Source: Streptomyces sp. NBRC 109706
GTDB taxonomy: Bacteria; Actinomycetota; Actinomycetes; Streptomycetales; Streptomycetaceae
Length of the DNA stretch: 64,000 bases
Direction: 5' to 3'
Assembly (NCBI RefSeq): GCF_000974485.1
Contig: NZ_BBOM01000009.1
Coordinates: forward strand, 434,001-498,000
The notes below the pieces were generated by a model. The model made no database searches, was not told the origin of the DNA, and saw only the letters and a program-made list of their open reading frames with translations. Shown here piece by piece: positions 53,226-62,217 of this stretch. How positions within the stretch are numbered: position 1 is the stretch's first letter; the number at the start of each line of letters is the position of its first letter. The translations under genes were made by a program, and so were the position numbers.

Positions 53226-54224
53226 ATGGCGACAGATCTCACCGGCCGCCACCTGCGCAAGGAGCTGGACCTCACCCCGGCCGAGTTCCGTCATCTGGTG
53301 GAGCTGGCCGGCCGGTTGAAGGCCGCCAAGCGCTCCGGGACCGAGGTGCCGCTGCTGGCCGGCAAGCACATCGCGCTGCTGTTCGAGAAGAGTTCCACCA
53401 GGACCCGCTGCGCCTTCGAGGTGGCCGCCGCCGACCAGGGCGCGCGCACCACCTATCTGGATCCGGCCGGCTCCCATATCGGCTACAAGGAGTCGGCCAG
53501 GGACACCGCCCGTGTGCTCGGCCGGATGTTCGACGCGATCGAGTACCGGGGCAGCGCCCAGCGGACCGTCGACGAGCTGGCGGCGCACGCCGGGGTGCCG
53601 GTCTACAACGGGCTCACCGACGACTGGCACCCCACCCAGATGCTCGCCGACGTGCTCACCATGACCGAACTCCACGCCGGCCCCTGGGAGCGGATCTCCT
53701 ACGCCTATCTCGGCGACGCCCGTAACAACATGGGCAACTCCTACCTGGTCACGGGAGCGCTGCTGGGCATGGACGTGCGGATCGTCGCGCCGCGCCGGCT
53801 GTGGCCCGAGGACGGTGTGGTGGCCGGGGCGCGGGAGCTGGCCGAGGAGACCGGTGCCCGGATCACCCTCACCGAGGACGTTCCCGAGGGCACCACCGGC
53901 GTCGACTTCGTGGCCACCGACGTGTGGGTCTCGCTGGGCGAGCCGGTGGAGCGGTGGCGGGAGCGGATCGCGCTGCTCCGCCCCTATGCGGTGACCAGCG
54001 AGGTGCTGGCCGGCACGGGCAACCCCGAGGTTCGGTTTCTGCACTGCCTGCCCGCCTTCCACGATCTGGGCACCGAGCTGGGCCGCACCCTCCACGAACA
54101 GCACGGCCTGGACTCCCTGGAGGTGACCGACGAGGTGTTCGAATCTCCGGCCTCGGTCGTCTTCGAACAGGCGGAGAACCGGCTGCACACCATCAAGGCG
54201 CTGCTGGTCGCCACCCTCGGCTGA
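53226..54224 (+). CDS. argF: Ornithine carbamoyltransferase
   Basis: 332 residues. Carbamoyl-phosphate binding motif EKSSTRTRCAFEV, DWHPTQMLADVLT, and the ornithine-site FLHCLPAFHD are intact. It interconverts ornithine plus carbamoyl phosphate and citrulline. Placed next to arcA it could work catabolically (arcB) as well as in arginine biosynthesis; sequence alone does not decide, and no other arg genes flank it. The ATG has GGAG upstream. Confidence 0.93.
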   Translation: MATDLTGRHLRKELDLTPAEFRHLVELAGRLKAAKRSGTEVPLLAGKHIALLFEKSSTRTRCAFEVAAADQGARTTYLDPAGSHIGYKESARDTARVLGRMFDAIEYRGSAQRTVDELAAHAGVPVYNGLTDDWHPTQMLADVLTMTELHAGPWERISYAYLGDARNNMGNSYLVTGALLGMDVRIVAPRRLWPEDGVVAGARELAEETGARITLTEDVPEGTTGVDFVATDVWVSLGEPVERWRERIALLRPYAVTSEVLAGTGNPEVRFLHCLPAFHDLGTELGRTLHEQHGLDSLEVTDEVFESPASVVFEQAENRLHTIKALLVATLG

Positions 54225-54289
54225 ACTCCCCGCCGACAGCAGGTAATTGGGTGGCCGGCGCGGCATCGCGGTTGGTTGGATGCCCTGCC

Positions 54290-54856
54290 ATGGACCCCAA
54301 GGACGACGACGCCCCGGCCCCGACCCTTCCGCCGCTGACGGGCGAGCTGGTGCGACTGCGCCCCATGGAGCCGGCGGACGCCAGGGATCTGTGGCGCTGG
54401 CACAGCGATCCCGAGGTCGTCCGCTGGCTGGACGTGGAGCCGCCGCAGTCCCTGGCCAGGACCGAGGCCAGGTTCGCCGAGCCCAGGACCAACACCTTCG
54501 AGAAGACGCTGCTGATGATCGAACGGCGCGCGGACGGCCGGCTGATCGGCGTCTGCGGACTGCGCGACGCCAGCCCCGAGAGCGGCCGCGCCGAACTCGA
54601 CATCTATATCGGCGAGAAGGACTGCTGGAGCCAGGGCTACGGCACGGACGCGGTGCGCGCCCTGTGCCGCTGGGGCTTCGACCGGATGCGGCTCCATCTG
54701 ATCGCGCTCTGGGTGGTCGCCGAGAACGAACGGGCCGTCCGCGCCTACGAGAAGGTGGGCTTCGCCGTGGACGGCCGCCACCGCGAGTGCTTCCGGGGCG
54801 CCGGCCGCTGGCACGACATGCTGCTGATGAGCCTGCTGGAGGGCGAGCTGCGCTAG
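54290..54856 (+). CDS. GNAT-family N-acetyltransferase
   Basis: 188 residues of the GNAT (RimJ/RimL-like, acetyltransferase_3) fold: VRLRPMEPADARDLWRWHSD, the acetyl-CoA loop QGYGTDAVRALCRWGF, and VVAENERAVRAYEKVGFAVDG. Substrate unknown. The start is the ATG at 54290. The 175-base gap that follows holds no gene I can support. Confidence 0.88.
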   Translation: MDPKDDDAPAPTLPPLTGELVRLRPMEPADARDLWRWHSDPEVVRWLDVEPPQSLARTEARFAEPRTNTFEKTLLMIERRADGRLIGVCGLRDASPESGRAELDIYIGEKDCWSQGYGTDAVRALCRWGFDRMRLHLIALWVVAENERAVRAYEKVGFAVDGRHRECFRGAGRWHDMLLMSLLEGELR

Positions 54857-55031
54857 CCGTACCGATCACGAGCGTTGTCCGACGGACGGGCGACCGCCCG
54901 GTGGGCCCGCGTGCGGGGCGGCGTTCGGCCCCACGCGCCGTGTGCGCCGGCGTGCGCGCCCTGGCCGTGCGTCAGTTCGCCTCGGGTCGGGCGTGACGTT
55001 TCGTCGGACCTCGGGCGAGAGGAGGACACCC

Positions 55032-55814
55032 ATGGAACGATGGCTACCCGTGACCTCGAATTCGCATCTCGCCCACGATGTGGCCGGCGACGGCCCCGCG
55101 CTGTTGCTGCTCCACTCGACGGTCTGCGACCGCCGGATGTGGGACCCGCAGTGGCGGATACTGATCGACGCGGGTTTCCGCGTGGTGCGCTGCGACTTCC
55201 GGGGCCATGGCGACAGCCCGGCGGCCGACCGCCCCTACCGTGACGCGGAGGACGTGCGGGATCTGCTGGACGCGTTGGAGATCCCGCAGGCGGCCCTGGT
55301 GGGCTCGTCGTTCGGCGGTGGGGTGGCCCTGGAGGTGGCGGCCCGCTGGCCGGGGCGGGTCACCGCGCTCGTCCTGTTGAACGCGGCCCCGCCGCTCGAT
55401 CCGCCGACGCCCGGGCTGGCCGCGTTCCGGGCCAACCAGGCCGAGTTGATCGCGGCCAGCGAGCTGGCCAGGGCGGTGGAGCTGAACGTCGCCACCTGGC
55501 TGGGTCCCGAGGCCGACGGCAACACCCGGGCCATGGTCCGGCTGATGCAGCGGCACGCGTTCGATGTGCGGTGGGCCGCCGAGGAGTTCGCCACGCCCAA
55601 AGCCGACTACCGGCTGGGGCAGGTGAAGGCCAGGACGTTGGCCGTCTCCGGCGGGCACGATCTGCCGGACTTCCGGCGCACCGCCGCCGCGTTGCCCGGG
55701 CTGTTGCCGAACGCCCGGCACCACGAGCTGCCCTGGGCCGGCCATCTCCCCAGCCTGGAGCGGCCGGCCGAGGTCGCCGCGTTGCTGGTGGAGTTCCTGC
55801 GCCCCTCCGGCTGA
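55032..55814 (+). CDS. Alpha/beta hydrolase
   Basis: 260 residues with the alpha/beta hydrolase catalytic set: nucleophile elbow LVGSSFGGGVALE (Ser near residue 94), acid in LAVSGGHDLPDF, and His in PWAGHLPSLERP. The oxyanion segment LLLLHSTVCDRRMW replaces the usual HG. Likely an esterase or lactonase; substrate unknown. The ATG at 55032 has GAGAGGAGG upstream. Confidence 0.88.
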   Translation: MERWLPVTSNSHLAHDVAGDGPALLLLHSTVCDRRMWDPQWRILIDAGFRVVRCDFRGHGDSPAADRPYRDAEDVRDLLDALEIPQAALVGSSFGGGVALEVAARWPGRVTALVLLNAAPPLDPPTPGLAAFRANQAELIAASELARAVELNVATWLGPEADGNTRAMVRLMQRHAFDVRWAAEEFATPKADYRLGQVKARTLAVSGGHDLPDFRRTAAALPGLLPNARHHELPWAGHLPSLERPAEVAALLVEFLRPSG

Positions 55815-55818
55815 GCCG

Positions 55819-56460
55819 TCAGGCGCCGGCGGGCCGCACCACCCGGATGTTGAAGTCGACCCCGTCGGTGGCGCCGGCGATGCCCATGAAGAGCAGCGCG
55901 AAATGCTCCTGGCCACGTCCGGTGGCGATATCGCCCAGGTCCAGCTGGGTCGACTCGTCCCAGCCGAGGTCCGTCAGCAGGCGGGAGACGGTCCGCTTGG
56001 CCTCGGCGCTGTCGCCGGAGAGGAAGACGGTGCTCGGCTCGGCCAGCACCGTCGGGTCGACCATCACGGTCGAGTCCATCGTGCAGAGCGTCTTGACCAC
56101 CGGGGTCCTGGGGAACTCCCGCTGGATCAACTGGCCGAGGCTGACGTCCAGATGGCCCAGATCCCAGTCCTCGGTGAGGGCGACGGCGATATCGATCAGC
56201 ACCTTCCCGGCCAGTGCGTCGGCGCCGATCGCCGTCAGCATGGCGAGCGAGTCGCCGCCGGGCGTCGCGTTGACCAGGACCTCGCTCTCCTCGACGGCGG
56301 CCGCCCAACTCACCACCGGCTGGGCGAGTTCGGTGCGCTCCTCGGGCTTGCGGGAACCGAACACCACCCGGTGTCCGGCGCGCGCCCATCCCCCGGCCAC
56401 CGCGCGTCCCACATGCCCGGTGCCGAGGACGCCTATCCGTGTGCTCTGTGTGTCGACCAT
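55819..56460 (-). CDS. NADPH-dependent F420 reductase-like oxidoreductase
   Basis: 213 residues. An N-terminal Rossmann motif IGVLGTGHVGRAVAGGWA and the following VVFGSRKPEE resemble NADP-binding F420 oxidoreductases (F420H2:NADP type). The C-terminal part with DLGWDESTQLDLGDIATGRG fits the same group. An LLM-class, F420-type oxidoreductase gene lies 1.4 kb away on the same strand. The gene converges with the alpha/beta hydrolase gene, stops four bases apart. Confidence 0.82.
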   Translation of the reverse strand: MVDTQSTRIGVLGTGHVGRAVAGGWARAGHRVVFGSRKPEERTELAQPVVSWAAAVEESEVLVNATPGGDSLAMLTAIGADALAGKVLIDIAVALTEDWDLGHLDVSLGQLIQREFPRTPVVKTLCTMDSTVMVDPTVLAEPSTVFLSGDSAEAKRTVSRLLTDLGWDESTQLDLGDIATGRGQEHFALLFMGIAGATDGVDFNIRVVRPAGA

Positions 56461-56964
56461 GCCCCGAGGCTAGGCAGCCGCACCGGGCCGCCACCTCGGC
56501 CGGCCGGCCCAACTCCCCTGGTCCCGGGGGCCTACGCCCGGGGACGGACGGACGACGGCCGAGCACCCGTACGCGGTGCCCCCGCGCCCGCGCCCGCTCG
56601 GTGGCCGGCCGTCGCCACGCCCCGTCACCCCCGCCACGGCGACCGCCGGGCGGAGCAGGCCCGAGGAGGGCCTTGGTCCGCGCGCATGGGTGGTGCGGGG
56701 AGGCATGCCCCAGCGCGCGGACGGGTGGGCGCCACGGCCTCCGCCCTGCACTGCGGAGGTGCGCCGCCCGGAGAATTCTGGCGCACTCGGCTCCGCCACC
56801 GTGAGTATTCGGTCAACTCAACGACGTTACGCGCCTCTTCAGCTACCGAACGTGAGGCTTAACGGTGGGGAATCCGGGGTGTTCGACGGTCTTCGACACG
56901 ACGGCGAGATCGTCCGGAATTCAGGGGTTCGGCGCCCGGATTCAGGGGTTCAGCCCTTTGCAGT
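56461..56964. other. Gene-free spacer with an AT-richer pocket
   Basis: 504 bases. I see no supportable gene: the open frames are low-complexity Gly/Arg/Pro. A less GC-rich pocket at about 56800-56870 could hold a promoter, but the flanking gene 3' ends (mmuM and the F420 reductase gene) give no clear target. Confidence 0.5.
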
Positions 56965-56984
56965 TCAGGGGTTGAGCGCCCGGG
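56920..56984. repeat. Repeated copies of the mmuM 3' end
   Basis: TTCAGGGGTT followed by CG, CA or GA and GC(GCCCGG) occurs at 56920, 56941 and 56964. The third copy is the actual end of mmuM (codons for ALNP and the stop), so the first two are duplicated tails just beyond the gene. Confidence 0.75.
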
Positions 56985-57870
56985 CCAGGGCGGCGACCCG
57001 GTCCGGGCCGACCCGGCAGCAGCCGCCGACCAGCCGGGCCCCCGCCGCCCGCCAGGCGCGGGCGTCCGCCGGCCGGAACGTGGCCCGGCCGTCCCAACGC
57101 CCGTGCGCGGCATCCCAGTTCTCGCCCGAGTTGGGGTAGGCGACGGCCGGTTTCCCGGTGACGGCCACGGCCGTGGCGACGGCGGGGGCGACGTCCTCCG
57201 GCCGGCAGCAGTTGACGCCGACGGCGACGATCTCCGGCGCCTCGGCGGCCACCGCGAACGCCTCGGCCAGCGGCTGCCCGGCGCGGGTGCGGTCGCCGTC
57301 CACGGTGTAGGAGAGCCAGCCCTGGACGCCGCAGCCGGCGACCACCCGCAGCAGCGCCTCGGCCTCCCGGCTGTCCGGCACCGTCTCCAGGGCCAGCAGA
57401 TCGGGCTCGCCGGCCAGCAGCGCCGCCACCCTCGGCGCGTGGAACCGCGCCAACTCGGCAACCGAGAGGCCGTAGTCACCCCGGTACTCGCCGCCGTCCG
57501 CGCGCACCGCCCCATAGGGGCCGACCGAGCCGGCCACCCAGGCGGTGGCGCCCTCCCTGGCGATCGCCGTCCTGGCCAGCCGGACGCTGTCCCCGATCAG
57601 CCGGGCCGCCGCCGTCGGGCCGAGCCCACGGGCGGCGAAGCCGCCGACGGACGCCTGGTAGCTGGCGGTGGTCACCACCTGGGCGCCGGCCCGCAGATAG
57701 GCGGCATGCGCGGCGATCAGCCGCTCCGGGTCGTCGACCAGCATCCTGGCCGTCCACAGCGGATCGGCCAGATCGGTGCCGAGCGCGGTCAGCGGCACCG
57801 ACAGCCCACCGTCCAGCAGCAGCGTCCCCGACGCCGGGGTGTCCGGCCGGAGCGGTGGGGCGGTCGGCAT
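56965..57870 (-). CDS. mmuM: Homocysteine S-methyltransferase
   Basis: 301 residues of the MmuM/YagD type, which methylates homocysteine with S-methylmethionine. Zinc ligands: GVNCCRPEDV and VGGCCRVGPDRV near the C-terminus; substrate segments LLDGGLSVPL at the start and VVTTASYQASVGGFAARGL. The ATG at 57870 lies five bases after the stop of the LLM oxidoreductase gene, so the two may share a transcript. Confidence 0.9.
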   Translation of the reverse strand: MPTAPPLRPDTPASGTLLLDGGLSVPLTALGTDLADPLWTARMLVDDPERLIAAHAAYLRAGAQVVTTASYQASVGGFAARGLGPTAAARLIGDSVRLARTAIAREGATAWVAGSVGPYGAVRADGGEYRGDYGLSVAELARFHAPRVAALLAGEPDLLALETVPDSREAEALLRVVAGCGVQGWLSYTVDGDRTRAGQPLAEAFAVAAEAPEIVAVGVNCCRPEDVAPAVATAVAVTGKPAVAYPNSGENWDAAHGRWDGRATFRPADARAWRAAGARLVGGCCRVGPDRVAALARALNP

Positions 57871-57875
57871 CGGGC

Positions 57876-58799
57876 TCAGTCCAGCTGGGGGCCGACCTCG
57901 GAGGCGATCAGCTCCAGATGGTCGAGATCGTCCAGATCCAGGATCTGGAAGTAGATCCGCTGGCAGCCGGCCTCCCGGTAGACACCGATCTTCTCGACCA
58001 CCTCGGCGGGCGTGCCGGCCAGGCCGTCGGCGCGCAGCTCGGCGGCGTCCCGGCCGATGGCGGCGGCCCGGCGGGCCACCTCGGCGTCGGTCCGGCCCAC
58101 ACAGGCCACCAGCGCGTTGGAGTAGACCAACTCGTCGGCCTTGCGGCCCGACTCCTCGACGGCGGCCCTGACCACGGCGAACTGCTCGGCGCTCTCGGCC
58201 GCCGACCGAAACGGGATGTTGAACTCGTCGGCGTACTTCGCCGCGAGCCTGGGCGTGCGGACCTTGCCCATGCCGCCGACCAGCACCGGCACCCTCTCCT
58301 GCGCCGGCTTGGGCAGCGCCGGCGAGTCGGTCAGCTGGTAGTGCTCGCCCCGGAAGGAGAACGTCTCCCCCACCGGCGTCCCCCACAGCCCGGTGACGAT
58401 GGCCAGCTGCTCCTCCAGACGGGGGAACTTCTCCTTGGGGAACGGGATGCCGTAGGCGGTGTGCTCCTCGGCGAACCAGCCGGCGCCCAGGCCGAACTCG
58501 ACCCGGCCGCCGGACATGGCGTCCACCTGCGCGACCTGGATGGCCAGCACCCCGGGAAGCCGGAAGGTGCCGGCCGTCATCAGGGTGCCGAGCCGGATCC
58601 GGCTGGTCTCCCTGGCAAGACCGGCCAGCGTCACCCAGGCGTCGGTCGGCCCGGGCAGCGGATCGCCGTCGCCCATCCGCAGATAGTGGTCGGAACGGAA
58701 GAAGGCGTCAAAGCCCAGCTGTTCGGTGGCCTGTGCCACCCGCAGCAGCGTCTCGTAGCCGGCGCCCTGCTGCGGTTCGGTGAAGATACGAAGATCCAT
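57876..58799 (-). CDS. LLM-class F420-dependent oxidoreductase
   Basis: 307 residues of the luciferase-like TIM barrel family: FDAFFRSDHYLRMG near the N-terminus, RIRLGTLMTAGTFRLPGVLA, VEFGLGAGWFAEEHTAYGIPF and PVLVGGMGKVRTPRLAAKYAD. The pattern fits F420 rather than FMN users. The substrate is unknown. It is followed by mmuM on the same strand and preceded four bases upstream by the conserved gene next to eccE. Confidence 0.88.
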   Translation of the reverse strand: MDLRIFTEPQQGAGYETLLRVAQATEQLGFDAFFRSDHYLRMGDGDPLPGPTDAWVTLAGLARETSRIRLGTLMTAGTFRLPGVLAIQVAQVDAMSGGRVEFGLGAGWFAEEHTAYGIPFPKEKFPRLEEQLAIVTGLWGTPVGETFSFRGEHYQLTDSPALPKPAQERVPVLVGGMGKVRTPRLAAKYADEFNIPFRSAAESAEQFAVVRAAVEESGRKADELVYSNALVACVGRTDAEVARRAAAIGRDAAELRADGLAGTPAEVVEKIGVYREAGCQRIYFQILDLDDLDHLELIASEVGPQLD

Positions 58800-58803
58800 G
58801 GCC

Positions 58804-59532
58804 CTATTCTGCGCCCCGCCCCCGACCGGGGCGTGGCCGCCCGGGGGTGAGCAGCGCGTTCTCCCCCGGGGAGATATCGGGTCTGACGGTCTCGGCGACG
58901 CCGTCGTGGAAGACCGCGACCTGCCCGGGGGGCAGCGCTTCGACCACGGCGCCGGCCGGCGGGCCGAGCAGCCGGGCCGCCTCGCCGGCGAACTGCGCGT
59001 CCAGCGCCACCACCACCCGCACCCTGGCCCAGAACGTGGACCTGCGCGGCGGGTTGCGCGTCACATGCACCACGGTCCGCCAGGGCCCGTCGGCCAGCGC
59101 GGCCGACGGCGGCCGACGCAGATCGCAGACCAACGCCTGCGGCCCCTCGCCGACCGAGGGACCGGTGGGCGGGTGGCTGGGCCACCGGGTGACGCCGTCG
59201 GTGACGCCGAGCCGGTCGCCGGCGGCCAGCGCGACGCCGCGCCACTGGTCGGGCACCCGCGTCGCGGCGGTGACCCGCGCCCCGACGCCCAACAGCCGCA
59301 GGGCGAAGAGCCGGCCGAAAAGGGACTCCCCCAGCACCCCGACGCGCACCCCGTCGGGGGCCGGACCCGGCAGCGCCACGGGCTGCCCGGCGGATCCGGT
59401 GCCCAGGTGCACGCCGGTGGCGACCGGGGTGAGCCGCAACGCGGACGCGTCGCCCGCGTCGGCCGGCCGCCAGACGGTGGCGGGCAGACTCTCCCACTCG
59501 GGATCGTGGCCACCGCTGCGCTTCGCGTTCAT
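58804..59532 (-). CDS. Conserved hypothetical protein of the type VII secretion locus
   Basis: 242 residues. A Rossmann-like stretch VRVGVLGESLFGRLFALRLL near residues 61-82 continues with VTAATRVPDQWRGVALAAGD, and the C-terminal half has VVHVTRNPPRRSTFWARVRV. There is no signal peptide. I cannot assign a family with confidence. It follows eccE after 118 bases on the same strand, the position at which Streptomyces ESX loci encode a conserved unknown, so a role in or regulation of the secretion system is possible. Confidence 0.65.
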   Translation of the reverse strand: MNAKRSGGHDPEWESLPATVWRPADAGDASALRLTPVATGVHLGTGSAGQPVALPGPAPDGVRVGVLGESLFGRLFALRLLGVGARVTAATRVPDQWRGVALAAGDRLGVTDGVTRWPSHPPTGPSVGEGPQALVCDLRRPPSAALADGPWRTVVHVTRNPPRRSTFWARVRVVVALDAQFAGEAARLLGPPAGAVVEALPPGQVAVFHDGVAETVRPDISPGENALLTPGRPRPGRGRGAE

Positions 59533-59650
59533 CCTTCACCTCGAAAAGCCGGCCACCGGCGACGGTGGGTCCTGTGGGAACGCGCCACCGGCGGGTGCCC
59601 GGAGACGGCGGCGCGGGCGACGGGGGCGCCGTGCACGCCCCGACGGGCCG

Positions 59651-60790
59651 TCATCCGCGGGCGCTCGGGACGGGGAGCAGGCCGGTGGCCTCGGTCAGGG
59701 GGGAGGCGGGGTGGGCCAGGGGCAGGGTGGCCAGCAGTCCGGCGCGTGTCTCGGGCGGGCGGGCGGACAGGACGCCGGCGGCGGTCAGCCGTTCGCGTTC
59801 GGCGTTCGCCTGCGCGGGCACCGCGCTGACCAGGCGGACCCCGACCCGCACCGAGACGCCGTGCGATTCGGCGCGCAGCGTCGCCGCCGTGATCACCCGG
59901 TCGGTGGCGGAGCCGACCAGGGTGCCCAACAGCCGGGTCCAGGACGGCTGGTCGGGCACGGCGGCGCCGGCCACGCAGTGGGTGGCCGAGGCGCCGGCCC
60001 AGACCCCGGGCAGCGGCTGGCCCCGGCCGTCCGGATCGCCGGTCTCCCGCAGCAGGGCGCGCAGCGCCTCGGGGCCGAGCGGCGCGCAGCGCACGCCCTG
60101 CGCCGCCAGCCGGGCGCGCAGCCGCGCGGTGGCGGCGGCCACGGCGGCGCGCTCCCCCCGCGCGCCGCCGCCGCGCCGTTCGGCGGCGGCCGGCGCCTCC
60201 CACGGCTCGTAGCGCACCACCAGCAGCGCGCGGAGCGCCACCGGGCGTTGCTGGGTGGGCAGTTGACGGTAGGCGATGGTCGGCTGGTAGCGGTGCTCGT
60301 GGTCCCAGGGCGGCACGCCGAACTGTTCGACCAGCAGCTGTGCCGTCGCGGGACCCGCCGGGTCGCGGGTGAGGAAGTCGCCGAGCAGCCCCACCGGCAG
60401 GGTGGGCAGCGCGCCCGAAGGGCAGGCGAGCACGGCGGCCAGGCCGCGCCCGTCGGCCAGCACGCCGAGCGTCGGTCCGTTGCGGTTCTCCACCTCGACC
60501 ACGTCCAGCGCGGGCAGCACGGTGTGGGCGAGCCCCAGCCACTGCGGATCGTCGGCGGCCCTGGCCGGGGGTTCCGGGGTGAGCGCGCCCCGCCGCAGCC
60601 CGGCGAGCAGCCGCTGGTCGAGCCATTCGCCGTCGCGCCGCAGCAGTGCGCCGGCGAGCAGCGCGGCACCGCCGCCGGCCAGGCTGTAACCCCAGGGCCC
60701 GGCGATGACGACGCCGGTCGCCGCGCAGCCGAGGCCCGCCTGGAGGGCGACCAGGCGGGCCCGGCCGAAGCGTGCGGTTGGTGTGCTCAA
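59651..60790 (-). CDS. eccE: Type VII secretion protein EccE
   Basis: 379 residues. Two membrane segments near the N-terminus (LVALQAGLGCAATGVVIAGPWGYSLAG at about 13-40 is split by Pro and Gly) are followed by a large soluble part, as in EccE, a peripheral subunit of the ESX membrane complex. The TTG at 60790 overlaps the eccB stop as TTGA, which suggests coupling; a later start is possible. Identification rests on position next to eccB and mycP and on the two-helix layout rather than on a strong motif. Confidence 0.82.
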   Translation of the reverse strand: MSTPTARFGRARLVALQAGLGCAATGVVIAGPWGYSLAGGGAALLAGALLRRDGEWLDQRLLAGLRRGALTPEPPARAADDPQWLGLAHTVLPALDVVEVENRNGPTLGVLADGRGLAAVLACPSGALPTLPVGLLGDFLTRDPAGPATAQLLVEQFGVPPWDHEHRYQPTIAYRQLPTQQRPVALRALLVVRYEPWEAPAAAERRGGGARGERAAVAAATARLRARLAAQGVRCAPLGPEALRALLRETGDPDGRGQPLPGVWAGASATHCVAGAAVPDQPSWTRLLGTLVGSATDRVITAATLRAESHGVSVRVGVRLVSAVPAQANAERERLTAAGVLSARPPETRAGLLATLPLAHPASPLTEATGLLPVPSARG

Positions 60791-62217
60791 CTCTGGTCGC
60801 CTTCCGTCTCGTTGCCGGCCCCGCGCTGTTCGCGGGCGGCGGCCTGCGGGTCGAGCACCGGGCCGGCCGGCAGCAGCCCGACATAGGACTGCGGCACCGA
60901 GGGCGCGTCGCCTGGCCGATAGCGCAGCCGTTCCACGGCCTCCGGCGAGGCGAACGGGTAGGCGGTGCCGCTGTCGGTGATCAGCGTGTAGGTGCCGCCG
61001 CTGCCGGCCGAGGTGGTGGCCCGCACCACGGCGCCCGAGCCCGGCGGCAGATAGATCGCGTCCAGCAGCCCGAGCCGTTCGCCGTCCGCGCTGGTCACCG
61101 GGGAGAGGCCGGCCGGTTCCGGGAGGGATCCCGGCAGGTGGACGGTGGCCGGCCAGGGCGCGTCGCCGGGCTGGCCGCCGGGCTGGGTGCTGACGCAGAC
61201 CGGCTGGTCGCGGCCCGGTTCCTCGGCCTGCGGCAACGCGGTCGGCCAGGCCCGGTCGCCCGGCGCCCGTTCGTCCGCGCGGGGCGCGCGGGCCGCCTGC
61301 GGGAGGGCGATCTCGTGGTCGGCGCCGGCCTGGGCGCTGAGCAGGGTGTGCAGCAACGGCGAGACGGCGACCAGCCCTTGGGGCCGCACCAGATAGAACT
61401 GCTGCCCGGGGGCCTTGGTCGGGGTGTGCGCCAGATCGCCGACCAGCGCGTCGAAGGGCAGCTCCACCGACGGGGCGGCGCCCACGCCGTCCCCGGCCTC
61501 GGGGATCTCGATGGCCGGCCCCTCGGGCAGGGTGGCCACGAACCGCCCGGGGAGTTGGACGGCCGACACCTGTTGCAGGCCCAGCAGGTCCCTGATCCCC
61601 GGGGTGAGGGAGTAGCGGCGGCCCTCGGTCAGCAGCCAGAGGTCGCCGTCCTCGCCCTGCGCCAGCACGGTCGCGCCGCCCACCGGGCCCTCGTCCTCGG
61701 CGGGTGCGACGCCGGGCACCGCGAGATAGAGCGCGGTACGGGTCGGCGGTCCGCCGGTCTCGGCCGGCGTCGCGCACAACGTCCAGTCCTCGTCGGTGAG
61801 TTGGTCCGCGTCCGGCAGCGCGTCCGGAGCCCCGGGGATGCCGACGGGCAGTCCGCGCGGCGCCTCGTCCAGGGTGCGCTGGCGGACCTCGGTGAGTTCC
61901 CCGCCACCGACCAGCAGCGCGGAGGCGAGGTTGAGCGCGGGATGCACCACCCCGTCGTCGACCACATAGCGGTCGCCGCTGCCGCCGGCCACCACCGCGC
62001 CGCTGGTCGGCAGGTTCGGGCCCCGGCCGCCGCCGAGCCAGCCGGCGATGCCGAAGCCGGCCATGATCAGGATGCCGATGGCGATCCCGCCGCCCAGCGC
62101 GCGGTTGAGCCGCCGGCGCGGGTCCTGCCTGGCCTCGTCGACGCCCCGCAGCAGGCTGGTGGTCCGGCGGCGGTTCTCGTAGGCGTAGGCGTCGGCCTGT
62201 TCGCGTGTGGTGGCCAT
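60787..62217 (-). CDS. eccB: Type VII secretion protein EccB
   Basis: 476 residues. The N-terminus DAYAYENRRRTTSLLRGVDE is typical of EccB, and one membrane helix lies at about 42-62 (GGGIAIGILIMAGFGIAGWL), with the rest extracytoplasmic. Family segments include LNLASALLVGG and PGQQFYLVRPQGLVAVSPL. The ATG follows the mycP stop directly (TAG then ATG). EccB is part of the core ESX membrane complex. Confidence 0.92.
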   Translation of the reverse strand: MATTREQADAYAYENRRRTTSLLRGVDEARQDPRRRLNRALGGGIAIGILIMAGFGIAGWLGGGRGPNLPTSGAVVAGGSGDRYVVDDGVVHPALNLASALLVGGGELTEVRQRTLDEAPRGLPVGIPGAPDALPDADQLTDEDWTLCATPAETGGPPTRTALYLAVPGVAPAEDEGPVGGATVLAQGEDGDLWLLTEGRRYSLTPGIRDLLGLQQVSAVQLPGRFVATLPEGPAIEIPEAGDGVGAAPSVELPFDALVGDLAHTPTKAPGQQFYLVRPQGLVAVSPLLHTLLSAQAGADHEIALPQAARAPRADERAPGDRAWPTALPQAEEPGRDQPVCVSTQPGGQPGDAPWPATVHLPGSLPEPAGLSPVTSADGERLGLLDAIYLPPGSGAVVRATTSAGSGGTYTLITDSGTAYPFASPEAVERLRYRPGDAPSVPQSYVGLLPAGPVLDPQAAAREQRGAGNETEGDQS

